This document shows positions 30,682 through 41,996 of a DNA stretch of 64,000 bases, piece by piece. The notes beneath the pieces are model-generated. The model saw only the letters and a list, made by a program, of their open reading frames with translations. It made no database searches and was not told the DNA's origin. The translations under genes and the position numbers were made by a program. Location of the stretch: NCBI GenBank assembly GCA_039583875.1, contig CM077147.1, positions 158,185,846 to 158,249,845 of the forward strand, given 5' to 3'. This DNA comes from Platanthera guangdongensis. Its lineage: Eukaryota; Streptophyta; Magnoliopsida; Asparagales; Orchidaceae. Position 1 is the first letter of the stretch. Every line of letters begins with the position of its first letter.

Positions 30682-32265
30682 TGTAACACCTACATCTGTT
30701 ATATGACATATAATAGAAGGTCCGGTCGGAGCCCCACACCATATGCCACAAACAGGCAACGAAGTTACAGGTTAATATCAAAAAAAACATTTATGTCCTA
30801 ACTCAGAGCATTCTAGTGGAAGCTTTTAAGTTGTTTGAACTCCTCATTTGAATATCCACAATATATAAACCAACATTTATATATATAACAACACGAAGGA
30901 ATGTTCTCCAAATACATTGCAAGTTAGTTAAGCTTTATAACTATGGATTTCATACATCGGCACGCAGGCCGGCCGCACATGAAAGTAACATCATATGAAA
31001 TTCTTTGGCCTTCGAGGGACAGCATAGCAGCAGCAACAACAGCAAGGGCTTCAAACCCCTATTTTTCGCTCGGCTCTCCTGCACCTGCAAGGGACAATCC
31101 ACCGCAATGGTGGCAAACAAGGTAACGGTCAGCGTTCAGCTGACCAATTTATAACGACCCTACCCCTTACCCGGGGCAGTGGTATTCCTTCCCTACAGGC
31201 ATAGTATTTTACAAGCAAACATATATATAACACAATATGCACTCACGCACAATCAATACATCACAAACACCGACCACACGGCCCGACGCTCCGTGCACTC
31301 AGAGCATATTCTTAGTGTACCGGAAATACCAGGGTCCCACAGCCATTCAAGGCCTGAAGCCCAACGACAAACTTGAGCATTTCGCTCTACGTACTTCAGT
31401 CGGAGACTTTTGTCTTAATGGCGCACAGGCCTAAGACTCTCATTATGTGTTTTTGCCGAATGTTAATAACCCAGGCACTCATGGAGGACCACCATAACGC
31501 GGAGACAGTTCAGTCTTTTCCCATTACTCAAATCGTCAGTTCTATGACCAGAAGGATGCGGGTCGGCCTCCCCTTATCCGTTCGGCACGAAGCTTTTTAA
31601 GAGCTCCCAAAGCTCATAAATAGCCACATTGTCCCCTAATGACTGGCTTCACAATCGCAGGTTAGCTAGGAGTCATCGCCAGCGACACTCACTATCGTCC
31701 GACATTAGCGGCAGAACTCACTTTCCGTCCCCAGCCCTAACCTTATCTGGATCAACCATCCAGCAATCCCTACAGCCACCTGTAGTGCCAGAAACACTGG
31801 ACTTTCAAGCATATAGCACAAGCACTTTGTGGATATTTTCCTGGACATTCACTCCAGTACTTCCTACTACTACCCTTTACAGGCACAACCCACCGAATCC
31901 ACAAACATACTTATTTATACGTGGAGTCTTCTCTGGTTCGCAAAATAAACATCACCAATCCAGACCAACCTGTCCAGATGGGCTTCACACATTATGCATA
32001 TTCCGTACTACACATTTCCGGATCTATATGCAAGACATCTTGGGGATATCAGAATCAACCCCAGGGGAATCCCTCAACAATCCACATTTTGGTGGGGGAA
32101 ACTCATGCATATGCCAAATTAAGGACTTCACATGTCCAAGGAAGAAAGATCGTTACCCTTGATGATTGCTTTGGAGCCATGGAAAACTAGCCAGATGAAA
32201 AGCACCGCAATAGCCTTGCCTCCACGAATCTGGATTCGCCACGCGATTCGGGGTTCTGAAGCTCC

Positions 32266-32270
32266 ACCGG
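32266..32270. repeat. R6 target-site duplication, left copy
   Basis: ACCGG; the right copy 37715-37719 is ACCGA. The uninterrupted site in the other R5 LTR reads CCACCGGCAGCC (near 55820). Confidence 0.85.
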
Positions 32271-33537
32271 TGATGGAGACTACGGCGCGCAACACCTTGA
32301 AGACGGCGCACTGACAAATGATCGTGAAGAGCCTCGCCATAATAGGCGTCCGGATCGCAAGCCGATTTATTAATAATTAATAATAATTATTATCAAATTA
32401 TTATTAATTATTAATCCATGCTTTGTGTGTTTTATTTTTAATAATTGCACTTTTATTTCATGTAATATGTACATTATGGTTATGATATAAAATCATGATG
32501 TTGGAGTGTTGTTGTAGCCTATATATAGGCATGTCCCCCCCTCTATTTGGAGAAGATTGAATGAAAAGAATTTTGAAAATCCTTACCTCTTGAAGCTTCC
32601 TCCTTCCTCATCTCTTGGCCGATCTTTCTCTTGCTCCCCCTTCTCTCTCCTTGGCCGTCGACCACCTCTCATCCCCTCTCTCAAATCTCGGCTTTTCCTC
32701 CTCCCTACCTCTTTCTCCAACCCGGCCACCACTCCTCTCCTACCCGAGCCACCATCCACAACTCCCAAGGCCGCCACCTCTTCCTTTTCCCTCCAACAAG
32801 AGCCGACCACCCTCCTCCTTCCTCCTACCCGAAACACCACCATCAGGGCCAACCCAAGCTGCCTCCGCCTCCACCAAGACAACCGCCACCTTATTTCTCT
32901 CTTGCCATACTTGAAGATATTTACTTCCATATTAAGAAGATTTCGACGGGACTTTCCATTTCCAGCGTAACGCGACGAAGACGGACGAATTTCACTCCTA
33001 CCGGCGTAATTTCGGTGGAGCCATTGAAGAACGATCCTCGCCGAGTGAATCGGAATCATCCATTCCGGTTGGGTAACGAGCCTTTCCACTTTCGTGTGTT
33101 TCTTTCCTTAAATAATCTTGTGGTGGAATTTCTGGCATTAAATTTTGAAATCATTTGAAATTTCGTGATTAGCTTTAATTGTTTTGTGTTGTTTTCTTGA
33201 TCGACTTAATTTCGTAAAGGGTTTGGCGAGCCCTCGTTGTCTTTTGTTGGGAGAGATCTACCTTTTCCAAATTCGTGATTATTTTCGGTAGATCTCTTTG
33301 GGTACAACCTTCGCTCGTCCGGATCCAATATTGGTCCTTTTTACCTTGATCGGATACCGGCCTATCGCCCTTATTGGATCTCGAAACAGTTTGGCTACCC
33401 GTACGCTAGCGTGAAATTGAATGAATGTGATAGTGTGAAGCGGCATAGAACAATTGTGTGTGCGTAGAATTCATCGTGAAGAGATAGTCGTGCACGTCCG
33501 TAGTTATAATTCGGCTCTAATGCGTACGTCTACATTA
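32271..33537 (+). repeat. R6 5' LTR
   Basis: It runs TGATGGAGAC to CTACATTA, 1267 bases. Relative to the 3' LTR it lacks 57 bases near 32497 (the ATGTTTTCATGTTTGGGCTG region, 36622-36680). Confidence 0.92.
32520..32527 (+). promoter_or_regulatory. R6 5' LTR TATA box
   Basis: TATATATA in GCCTATATATAGGC, a palindrome; the same in the 3' LTR at 36697-36704. A start near 32550 would leave a roughly 1 kb leader within the LTR. Inference from sequence only. Confidence 0.6.
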
Positions 33538-33922
33538 ATTCAACTTTCAAAAATCAAAATTTAAATTTTAAATTTCAAATTTCAAATTTCAAAATTTCAA
33601 AATTTCAAATTTCAAAATTTCAAAATTCAAATTTCAAAATTCAAAATTCAAAATTCAAAATTTAAATTTCGAATTTCAAATTTCAAATTTCAAAATTTCA
33701 AATTTCAAATTTCAAAATGTCAAATTTCAAATTTCAAAATTCAAATTTCAAAATTTAAATTTCAAAATTCAAATTTCAAAATTTCAAAATTCAAATTTTA
33801 AATTTCAAATTTCAAAATTTAAATTTCAAATTTCAAATTTGAAATTTCAAAATTTCAAATTTCCAATTTCAAGTTTCAAAGTTTAAAATTCAAATTTCCA
33901 ATTTCAAAAAAAATCCAAAATT
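33538..33922 (+). repeat. AAATTTC/AAAATTC low-complexity stretch in R6 leader
   Basis: About 370 bases made almost only of variants of AAATTTC. It starts where a primer binding site should be; no TGGTATCA or other TGG-starting site is visible after the LTR. Confidence 0.9.
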
Positions 33923-36493
33923 ATGGCCTATGACGTTCACGTTTCCCGGTTGGACTTTTGGTATGATAAATGCATGACTAAGTTTTCCCCTAGGCAATGC
34001 CACACTTGTCCTACTTATGATGGTTTAGGGTGTCCTAAAATTTTTAGGGATTGGCTTAAGGGTATAGAACTTCATTTTAAGTGTTACGGATGGGATGACC
34101 CCCAAAAGATTCACTTTGCCCGAGAGCGGTTAATAGGTCAAGCCCAGTTATTTTGGATGAACGAAGAGCATCGTGTTGATGGTTATCAACATAATTGGCA
34201 GGCGATGCGTAGCCTCCTTTCGGATCAATTTGATCCCGCCTATCTCCGTACTACCAACACCGAGCCTGTGTGTGAGTATCGTTATGGCACTAGTTCCATA
34301 CCAAGCTATATGACTGACTATAAACCAAATGCCCAGATCCAACAGAACAAAACTGAATATTTGGCCCCCCTTCAACAAGGGAACAAGTCGGTCTCCGATT
34401 ATATGCAACTCTTTAAGGATTTGATAGTTAGGTGCGGTGTGAAAGAGTTGTCTGATTTAGTTATAGACTCCCCTGATGAGTCTAAGGTCGTGCCTAGGAC
34501 AATGCCCGTCACTGAGGATGAGGCTGAATACACTGGCGATTTGAGTGACGATGAGGATATTGGTTACCCTAGTGACCTGGATGAGGATTCCACCATTGAG
34601 GAATCATCCCTACTCCCCATCGACGACATTTTGGAGCCTACGGTTACTCCTGTTGAGATTACACCTGAGTCGGTAGGCATTTTACTTGATGATGAGAGTT
34701 TACTTAGTAGTGACTTAGGATATGATCTGTTCGGACTCGAGCTGGATCCTCTTAGACCGAGATATATTGAGGACTGTTCTGATGATCCTGAAATATTGGA
34801 CGTTCCGACTGATTGGGAAGACTTACCGTTGGTGAACAAGTTATGCTTGGATGATTTTAGTGCTATGAGCCAGAACGATATTTCTTTGATGCAAACACCT
34901 TTATCTGACGTTCCCGATTTAAAGCTTCCGTCGGGCTCAATTCTACCCTTGTTTGAGACCATAATTGATTCTAAATTAAATAACTTGGATAGTGTGTCAG
35001 AAGAAATTGTACGCAAGGAAGTTGCATTATTGGACGACTTTTTGGATTGTACCTCGGGTTTGATTTTACCGACTCATCCCCCTGACCCGTTGACTCGACG
35101 TACTGATCATTTAGGACATGAGTGTGGTACGATTGATTTCTGGAGTTCAACCGTGCCCCCTGAGTTCATTCTGCCAGTTCCCCCAGATGAGGACCCGTTA
35201 GTGCCTCCAGATCTCGTATTATTGTTGCCGACCTATGACCCGACCACTGATTCTGAATTACATGATATATCTAATGAATTGGTAGACATGTCAGATGAAT
35301 TTTCTATAAGGGCGAATCCATTGTTTGAATTTTCATATGACTTTAAAGGCTTTCAACCTGGTGATCCTTCTTGGACGTTAAACCCATGCTTCGACGTTGA
35401 GAAGGACTTAGCTCCTCCTTGGGACATGTCCCCTTTGACGGCCTATTACCCTATGAGTCCATCGTTGGTCACACCCTCGGATGTTTTAGATTTTATTTCT
35501 GTGGCGACTATCTCCTTTATCCTAATTTTATCCTCCATAAATTCTAAAGAAACTCACTTATCGAATTATATGTTTCGGATAGGGCCGCTTTTAGTGCCTC
35601 CTGATGAGATTCCCTCGGCGCCAACAGATTTAGTTCCGTTGGTGCCGCCTTATGTCGTTCCGTTATCACCGAATGCACTAAGTACGTTTGCACAAGATGA
35701 TGCTCGCAATGAATTTCATTTACGTAAGCACTGTAGTGAAGCGCCAACCACGTTACAACAATCTATTCGAATTCTTGCTAGCTTACAAAAAAGAGCGTCT
35801 TACGGTATAATTTGCGATTTTGACTTGGTGCGTCTCGTCTCTGAACGGTTGCCTTCGGGCACTATAGAAAGTGGGCGAGTTGGCGAGCTGGACCATTTGC
35901 GGAATTTAATGACATTAAGAGAACGCGCACTACTTTTGAGGTTTTTCACTGATTGGGGTGATACCCCTATTTTTAATGTTTCTGATTTAACGCTGTATGT
36001 TTTTCCACCACTTGAGTTATTTGCCTGTCCGTTTGGCTCCACTTTGTTCTCTTATGGGTTGGGTAGTGAGTTTGTGCCTGGATCGCTTTCTTTTTCGGTC
36101 TTCACTGGAGGTACGTTTGTAGTTGATGTTGAAATTTTTCTTCCTTTATTGCCTAATGCTTTTCCGAGGTTCCCCAGGACCATCTTTTTGCATTACAGGA
36201 TACTCCAGGTTGAAGTGCTTTCCTCTACTTGTGGCGATGTTGGCCACTACCTGCGTCGTTGGCATGATCGTCCAGTCTCCGATGTCCATTGGCCGTTTGG
36301 ATCGGGGGTAGCACGTTTGGTTGTAGCTCTCCCACGCTGGTGTAGTAACATCCACTCATCGGTGATGTGTATTTTCGAGCGGGGGAGGATTGATGGAGAC
36401 TACGGCGCGCAACACCTTGAAGACGGCGCACTGACAAATGACCATGAAGAGCCTCGCCATAATAGGCGTCCGGATCGCAAGCCGATTTATTAA
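33923..36493 (+). CDS. R6 856-residue Gag/integrase-tail fusion frame
   Basis: This is one ATG-initiated frame without a stop. Residues about 25-190 resemble the R2 Gag capsid domain (CPTYDGLGCPKIFRDWLKG, then QLFWMNEEHRVDGY, then NKSVSDYMQLFKDLIVR). There is no zinc knuckle. Residues about 190-620 are acidic and proline-rich with no recognised domain. From about residue 630 the frame matches the R2 integrase tail (DLVRLVSERLPSGTIE, PIFNVSDLTLYVFPPLELF), then a degraded chromodomain-like part (HYLRRWHDRPVSDVHW, about 770) and FERGRIDG (about 820). The last 34 codons lie in the 3' LTR, as in R2. All enzyme domains are absent. The start follows the AAATTTC stretch directly. Confidence 0.85.
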   Translation: MAYDVHVSRLDFWYDKCMTKFSPRQCHTCPTYDGLGCPKIFRDWLKGIELHFKCYGWDDPQKIHFARERLIGQAQLFWMNEEHRVDGYQHNWQAMRSLLSDQFDPAYLRTTNTEPVCEYRYGTSSIPSYMTDYKPNAQIQQNKTEYLAPLQQGNKSVSDYMQLFKDLIVRCGVKELSDLVIDSPDESKVVPRTMPVTEDEAEYTGDLSDDEDIGYPSDLDEDSTIEESSLLPIDDILEPTVTPVEITPESVGILLDDESLLSSDLGYDLFGLELDPLRPRYIEDCSDDPEILDVPTDWEDLPLVNKLCLDDFSAMSQNDISLMQTPLSDVPDLKLPSGSILPLFETIIDSKLNNLDSVSEEIVRKEVALLDDFLDCTSGLILPTHPPDPLTRRTDHLGHECGTIDFWSSTVPPEFILPVPPDEDPLVPPDLVLLLPTYDPTTDSELHDISNELVDMSDEFSIRANPLFEFSYDFKGFQPGDPSWTLNPCFDVEKDLAPPWDMSPLTAYYPMSPSLVTPSDVLDFISVATISFILILSSINSKETHLSNYMFRIGPLLVPPDEIPSAPTDLVPLVPPYVVPLSPNALSTFAQDDARNEFHLRKHCSEAPTTLQQSIRILASLQKRASYGIICDFDLVRLVSERLPSGTIESGRVGELDHLRNLMTLRERALLLRFFTDWGDTPIFNVSDLTLYVFPPLELFACPFGSTLFSYGLGSEFVPGSLSFSVFTGGTFVVDVEIFLPLLPNAFPRFPRTIFLHYRILQVEVLSSTCGDVGHYLRRWHDRPVSDVHWPFGSGVARLVVALPRWCSNIHSSVMCIFERGRIDGDYGAQHLEDGALTNDHEEPRHNRRPDRKPIY
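36380..36390 (+). other. R6 polypurine tract
   Basis: GCGGGGGAGGAT before TGATGGAGAC, matching the R2 tract; it lies inside the coding frame. Confidence 0.85.
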
Positions 36494-37714
36494 TAATTAA
36501 TAATAATTATTATCAAATTATTATTAATTATTAATCCATGCTTTGTGTGTTTTATTTTTAATAATTGCACTTTTATTTCATGTAATATGTACATTATGGT
36601 TATGATATAAAATCATGATGTATGTGTGTGTTTTATTTTCATGTTTTCATGTTTGGGCTGCATGTAGCCAGTTGGAGTGTTGTTGTTGTTGTAGCCTATA
36701 TATAGGCATGTCCCCCCCTCTATTTGGAGAATATTGAATGAAAAGAATTTTGAAAATCCTTACCTCTTGAAGCTTCCTCCTTCCTCATCTCTTGGCCGAT
36801 CTTTCTCTTGCTCCCCCTTCTCTCTCCTTGGCCGCCGGCCACCTCTCATCCCCTCTCTCAAATCTCGGCTTTTCCTCCTCCCTACCTCTTTGTCCAACCC
36901 GGCCACCACTCCTCTCCTACCCGAGCCACCATCCACAACTCCCAAGGCCGCCACCTCTTCCTTTTCCCTCCAACAAGAGCCGACCACCCTCCTCATTGCT
37001 CCTACCCGAAACACCACCATCAGGGCCAACCCAAGCTGCCTCGGCCTCCACCAAGACAACCGCCACCTTATTTCTCTCTTGCCATACTTGAAGATATTTA
37101 CTTCCATATTAAGAAGATTTCGACGGGACTTTCCATTTCCAGCGTAACGTGACGAAGACGGACGAATTTCACTCCTACCGGCGTGATTCTGGTGGAGCCG
37201 TTGAAGAACGATCCTCGCCGAGTGAATCAGAATCATCCATTCCGGTTGGGTAACGAGCCTTTCCACTTTCGTGTGTTTCTTTCCTTAAATAATCTTGTGG
37301 TGGAATTTCTGGCATTAAATTTTGAAATCATTTGAAATTTCGTGATTAGCTTTAATTGTTTTGCGTTGTTTTCTTGATCGACTTAATTTCGTAAAGGGTT
37401 TGGCGACCCCTCGTTGTCTTTTATTGGGAGAGATCTACCTTTTCCAAATTCGTGATTATTTTCGGTAGATCTCTTTGGGTACAACCTTCGCTCGTCCAGA
37501 TCCAATATTGGTCCTTTTTACCTTGATCGGATACCGGCCTATCGCCCTTATTGGATCTCGAAACGGTTTGGCTACCCGTACGCTAGCGTGAAATTGAATG
37601 AATGTGATAGTGTGGAGCGGCATAGAACAATTGTGTGAGCGTATAATTCATCGTGAAGAGATAGTCGTGCGCGTCCGTAGTTATAATTCGGCTCTAATGC
37701 GTACATCTACATCA
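36391..37714 (+). repeat. R6 3' LTR
   Basis: 1324 bases, TGATGGAGAC to CTACATCA, aligning with the 5' LTR apart from 57 extra bases at about 36622-36680 and scattered substitutions. Confidence 0.92.
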
Positions 37715-37719
37715 ACCGA
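37715..37719. repeat. R6 target-site duplication, right copy
   Basis: ACCGA, one base different from ACCGG at 32266-32270. Confidence 0.8.
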
Positions 37720-37909
37720 CAGCCATATTCCTCCTCCTCCTTCCTTGCTCTCCCCACTCTTTACCTCTTTAGAAAGAGAGAGAAAGGCCTTTGATACTGG
37801 GAGAGTTATCCTCAACTCATGGCCTTATATCAGCAGGGAAATCTCATGACCGTTGGATCCTAGTTGAAAGGAATGAATGGCCACGAAAAGCCCTGAAAAA
37901 TACTTTCCT

Positions 37910-38410
37910 GGGCTGGACACGACCTGTGACACGCCCGTGTCACAGGCCGTGTGCCTTAAACTGCAAAGAAACCGACATGACCTGACCTGGACACGGCCCT
38001 ATGACACTCCCGTGTTATAGGCCGTGTGCTAGACACGACTTTGGACACGCCCGTTTCCAACCCGTGTTTAGCTGCCTCACAGACCTGTCAAGCACAGAGA
38101 AGGACATAGCCCTTGACAAGCCCATGTCACATGCCGTGTGCCCAACCCGAGGATCGTCGAGTGCATTTCGTCGAGCTCACTCGAGAACACGTCGAGCGTA
38201 AAGCAGGACACGGCCCTGGACACGCCCGTGTCACAGGCTGTGTACCCAACTCGAGGGTCATCGAGCACATTTTGTTGAGCTCACTCGAGACCGTCCTGCC
38301 AACACTCGAGTGCAGGACACGGCCATGGACATGCCTGTATCCCCGGCCATGTTGCCTCATACAGAGCAGGACACGGCCTTATACACGCCCGTGTCCCAGG
38401 CCGTGTTGCC
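37910..38410. repeat. GACACG-CC-CGTGTC palindrome cluster in R5 left LTR
   Basis: Five or six copies. The clearest is a perfect 22-base inverted repeat at 37924-37945 (arms CTGTGACACG/CGTGTCACAG). The right LTR has the cluster at about 56025-56515. Confidence 0.85.
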
Positions 38411-38453
38411 CACCCTACTCAGCCAATTCATCCTCGAGATTTGGGGCGTTTTA

Positions 38454-38467
38454 ATCCTCCCCTCCTT
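38454..38467 (-). other. R5 polypurine tract
   Basis: The minus strand reads AAGGAGGGGAGGAT directly before the LTR; R4 has AAGGAGGGGAGGGT at 57234-57247. Confidence 0.85.
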
Positions 38468-38572
38468 ACAAGAAATTTTGTCCCGAAATTTGCATACAGT
38501 ACTCAGGATACTCTTCAACCAAAAATTTGTTCAACATTTTATGTTCTGTACAACACAAACTGTTATATAAGT

Positions 38573-38974
38573 TTAAACGAATAGTTCGGGAAATTCAGCA
38601 TGCATGGTCTGCTCCCACTCCCATGTTAGCTCTTCATGGCCGCAGATGTCCCATCGGACCTTGACTATACCAATTGTCTTGTTCCGCAACTGCTTATCGG
38701 CTTTATCCTCGATCCGAATAGGTGTAACTTTCGTCGTTAGCCCAAATTCAATCGGTATATGATCATTCACAATCACTTGAGCTTGATCTTTTACGGCTTT
38801 TTGAAGCATTGAAATGTGGAACACATCATGCAATCCGCTCAATTCATCCGAAAGAGTGAGCCGATAAGCAACTTCGCCAACTCTTTCCACCATTTCAAAT
38901 GTACCAAGATATCGTGGACTTAACTTTTTAAAGCGCCGAATTCTGTACACGCCTTTGAAGGGTTTGATTTTCAA
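38573..38974 (-). CDS. pol: R5 integrase C-terminal domain and chromodomain
   Basis: A 133-residue frame with KIKPFKG, the GPY/F-like segment (LSPRYLGTFEMVERVG, Phe for the Pro of GPF), HDVFHISMLQKAV and a chromodomain (RNKTIGIVKVRWDICG, then LTWEWEQTMHAEFPELF). R4 has a near copy. A stop near 39044 separates it from the core. Confidence 0.88.
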   Translation of the reverse strand: MKIKPFKGVYRIRRFKKLSPRYLGTFEMVERVGEVAYRLTLSDELSGLHDVFHISMLQKAVKDQAQVIVNDHIPIEFGLTTKVTPIRIEDKADKQLRNKTIGIVKVRWDICGHEELTWEWEQTMHAEFPELFV

Positions 38975-39043
38975 ATATACCCAATTGTCAATCGCAAACT
39001 CAACATTTCGGTGCTTGGCGTTGAAATATTTGGCTTGTCTATC

Positions 39044-39238
39044 TTAGGCTATCAGTAGTCTCTCCCGAATAGAGCGTATCATCGAATGAGCTTCTTCGAC
39101 TTCCTTATGCTTATATAGTTTAGATTCGCCTGTTTCTGCCCAAGCTAATGGTGTACGACCTTTTCGACCATACAAAGCTTCAAACGCTGCCATACATATA
39201 CTCGCTTGGTAGGTATTGTTATAGGCAAATTCTACCAT
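39044..39238 (-). pseudogene. pol: R5 integrase fragment after the catalytic core
   Basis: 64 residues (VEFAYNNTYQASI, FEALYGRKGRTPL), bounded on both sides by stops that are absent from R1 at the same place. Confidence 0.85.
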
Positions 39239-39253
39239 GTAGAGATGATCCTC

Positions 39254-39871
39254 TCACCTCTTACCAAAATCCAAGACACACATTTGGAGCATGTACTCCA
39301 TCGTTCTGTTGGTTCTCTCAGTCTGGCCATCAGTTTGGGGATGAAAGGCCATACTGAACGTTAACTTTGATCCTAACAATTGATGGATTAGCCTCCAATC
39401 ATTCGATGTGAATCGCCCGTCACGATCACTTACGATGCTACGGGGAACACCGTGCAATCGTATGATTTGCTCAACATAGAGTTTCGCCGAGAATTCCACT
39501 GAATCGTCGCTCTTGTTTGGAAGGAAGTCAGTCACTTTCGTCAACCGATCTACGATCACCCAAATCGAATCATTACCGCATTGAGACCTCGGCAAACCAT
39601 GCACTAAATCCATTGAGATATCATCAAACTTCCACTCCGAAATAGGTAGCGTCTTCCGGAAACCTCCAGGCTTCTGGCATTCAGCCTTCACTAAAGCACA
39701 GGTTTGACATTTAGCCACATAATGTGTTATGTCTTTCATTAAACCTGTCCACCAGAACAACGTTTTCATGTCTTTGTACATCTTTGTGCTCCCTGGGTGA
39801 ATTGAGTATTTCGTAAAGTGAGCCTCATACATCAATTCTTCCCTTAGTTTACCCAGACTTGGAATGCACAA
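39254..39871 (-). CDS. pol: R5 integrase zinc domain and catalytic core
   Basis: 205 residues with YEAHFTKYSIHPG, KCQTCALVKAEC, catalytic aspartates in ISMDLVHGL and VSDRDGRF and the glutamate in HPQTDGQTERTN. Bases 39872-40153 upstream hold the damaged RNase H to integrase linker. Confidence 0.9.
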   Translation of the reverse strand: MCIPSLGKLREELMYEAHFTKYSIHPGSTKMYKDMKTLFWWTGLMKDITHYVAKCQTCALVKAECQKPGGFRKTLPISEWKFDDISMDLVHGLPRSQCGNDSIWVIVDRLTKVTDFLPNKSDDSVEFSAKLYVEQIIRLHGVPRSIVSDRDGRFTSNDWRLIHQLLGSKLTFSMAFHPQTDGQTERTNRTMEYMLQMCVLDFGKR

Positions 39872-40153
39872 ACGACCCTTTTTCTGTAAAAGGCCGTCAT
39901 CCTAGGAGAATTAGGCAGTTGACTCATCCACTGCATAGCGTTGCAGACTTTCATCAAGTTTTGTTGCTCACCGAATTTTGTCGGCAAGAACATACTATAC
40001 CTCCATCCAGTTCAAGCATGCATTTGCTGTGGAATTCTTGTCAACACAAGAAATCTCTAACGCTTCCAACTCCTGGATCAGACGCTCATCATGTATCTAT
40101 AACCAATTTTACCTTGACGGAGTCCTACGACTCAAGACATCTGCGACCACGTT

Positions 40154-41203
40154 TCATTTCCCGGGAGTGTAGTGAATATCAAAGGTGTAGTCCCCAAGGA
40201 ACTCCAGCCACCTTCGTTGTCGCATATTGAGATCCTTCTGATTCAATAGGTACTTTAGACTCTTATGGCCCATAAATATATCCACTTTTACGCCATATAG
40301 ATAGTGACGCCATAATTTAAGTGCAAAAATCACTGCTGCCAATTCCAAATCGTGGACGGGATAGTTTCGCTCATGCACTTTCAACTGGCGTGAACCATAA
40401 GCGATCACCCTTCCAAACTGAAGAAGAACACAACCTAAGCCGCTCCATGAAGCATCACTATAAATCTCATAGCCGTCAGTACCACATGGCGATATCAAAA
40501 TGGGCGCCGTGGTCAAACGACTTTTTAGCTCTTCAAAAGCTCGCGCGCACTTCGGTGTCCAAACAAACTTCTGTTCCTTTCTCGTCAACGTGCTAAGAGG
40601 CAAAGCGATCCGTGAGAAGTTTTCTACAAAATGTCTGTAGTAGCCTGCCAGTCCAAGGAAACTCCTAACTTCGGCCACCGAAGACAACACTGGCCACTCC
40701 CGGATGGCTCTTATCTTTGACGGATCCACCGCAATGCCCTCTCCACTCACCACATGGCCAAGGAAAGCCACTGACGATAGCCAAAACTCACACATTGTGA
40801 ATTTGGCATAGAGCTTATTTCTCCGCAGGGTATGCAACACCAACCGTAAATGGTTCGCATGATCTTCTTCTGATTGAGAGTACACCAAGATATCATCAAT
40901 GAAGACAAACACAAACAGGTCCAAGTACTCTCGGAATGTTCGGTGCATTAGATCCATAAACACCGATGACGCATTACACAGTCCAAACGGCATTATAGTG
41001 AACTCGTAATGACCGTAGCGTGTTCCAAACGCTGTCTTGGGAATGTCACCTTCCCGAATTCGCAACTGATAGTAGCCCGATTTCAAATCCAGCTTTGAGT
41101 ATACTGTCGATCCCGCTAGTTGGTCAAACAAGTCATCTATCCGTGGAATCAGATATTTATTTTTCTCTGTCAACTTGTTCAATTCACGATAATCGATACA
41201 CAA
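40154..41203 (-). CDS. pol: R5 reverse transcriptase and RNase H
   Basis: 349 residues with [14 protein letters not shown], the catalytic FIDDILVYS box and RNase H ([19 protein letters not shown]). TGA at 40154-40156 ends it just before the ADVLSRR region, and TGA at 41204-41206 (Arg in R1) cuts off the RT N-terminus. Confidence 0.9.
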   Translation of the reverse strand: MCIDYRELNKLTEKNKYLIPRIDDLFDQLAGSTVYSKLDLKSGYYQLRIREGDIPKTAFGTRYGHYEFTIMPFGLCNASSVFMDLMHRTFREYLDLFVFVFIDDILVYSQSEEDHANHLRLVLHTLRRNKLYAKFTMCEFWLSSVAFLGHVVSGEGIAVDPSKIRAIREWPVLSSVAEVRSFLGLAGYYRHFVENFSRIALPLSTLTRKEQKFVWTPKCARAFEELKSRLTTAPILISPCGTDGYEIYSDASWSGLGCVLLQFGRVIAYGSRQLKVHERNYPVHDLELAAVIFALKLWRHYLYGVKVDIFMGHKSLKYLLNQKDLNMRQRRWLEFLGDYTFDIHYTPGK

Positions 41204-41390
41204 TCACAGGCTACCATCCTTCTTTTTCACAAAAAGAACAGGTGCGCTCCAAGGAGACATACTTGGGCGTATGTATCCCTGTTCCAACAATTCTTGCAGT
41301 TGAACTTTTAGTTCGGCCATTTCCTTTGAAGCTACTCGATATGGCGAGTGGGCCACAGGTTTTGCACCTAGCACCATCTCAATCGAGAAA

Positions 41391-41917
41391 TCAATCTCCC
41401 GCTATGGTGGTAATCCCGGAAGCTCCTTCAGAAACACACTCAATAACCTCAACACTGGTCTTTGGCTCAACAACCTCAACAAGCGTAAAGAATAACTCCG
41501 CGCCTTTCCGAACCACCTTAACCACCTGAAGAGCAGACATTAATGTCATGCTTGACCCTCGTATACCAGCGAACTTCGTTGCTCGTTTGGTATTCTGCCC
41601 CAGTGTGACTTCCTTTGATTTGCAATCTATATAGGCACGCTGCTCCGAGAGCCAGTCCATACTAAAGATCACATCAAACTCCGATATCGGCAGCATCGAT
41701 GCTTTCAACCCGAAATCCCAAATTCCTATTCGTACCTCCACAAAACAAGACCTATCCGCATGCATTACACATACATTTGGTAATAACACCTTCACACTAT
41801 CTGCCACCATACGAATCGGTACACCGATCCGTGACACGAAGTCCACTGATAGAAATGAATGAGAAGCACCAATATCAAACAGTGCTCTCGCCGGACAGTC
41901 TCGAATCAGGACAAAGC
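41391..41917 (-). CDS. pol: R5 protease (second exon of gag-pol)
   Basis: It carries [10 protein letters not shown], where the usual catalytic DTG is DIG. A frameshift around 41410-41430 then moves the reading out of phase with RT; R1 reads through the same region in one frame. The start at 41917 is the first base after a putative splice acceptor. Confidence 0.82.
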
Positions 41918-41996
41918 CTAATACAAACACATCATATACAAGCTACAAACAAGGTATGGAATAGCAAAAGCAGCGATCAAAAATGTTACCGCGTAC
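41918..41996 (-). other. R5 putative intron between gag and protease
   Basis: The minus strand reads ACAG|GTACGCGG to TTTGTATTAG|GCTTTG, 79 bases. Gag meets TAA three codons past the donor; the pol frame has TAG near 41943, so the frames do not overlap. Same site and phase as R1. Confidence 0.7.

Larger units (their letters stand above)
32271..37714 (+). mobile_element. R6: non-autonomous LTR element related to R2, nested in R5 LTR
   Basis: The LTRs are 32271-33537 and 36391-37714. Between them are an AAATTTC-rich stretch, one long frame of 856 codons and a polypurine tract (36380-36390). The long frame has a Gag domain and an integrase-tail/chromodomain remnant like R2 but no protease, RT, RNase H or integrase core. 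It would need enzymes from another element to move (inference). LTRs look highly similar by eye, so insertion appears recent relative to R4 and R5. Confidence 0.9.
30682..38453 (-). repeat. R5 3' LTR (left copy), split by R6
   Basis: LTR parts are 30682-32270 and 37720-38453; they align end to end with 54216-56559. The last bases read GTTTTA instead of GTTACA, so this terminus has decayed. Confidence 0.9.

Noticed and set aside
32557..32970. 137-codon proline/serine-rich frame conserved in both R6 LTRs (also 36734-37147)
   Set aside because: It begins at TTG rather than ATG, has overlapping frames on both strands, and is conserved only because the LTR is duplicated.
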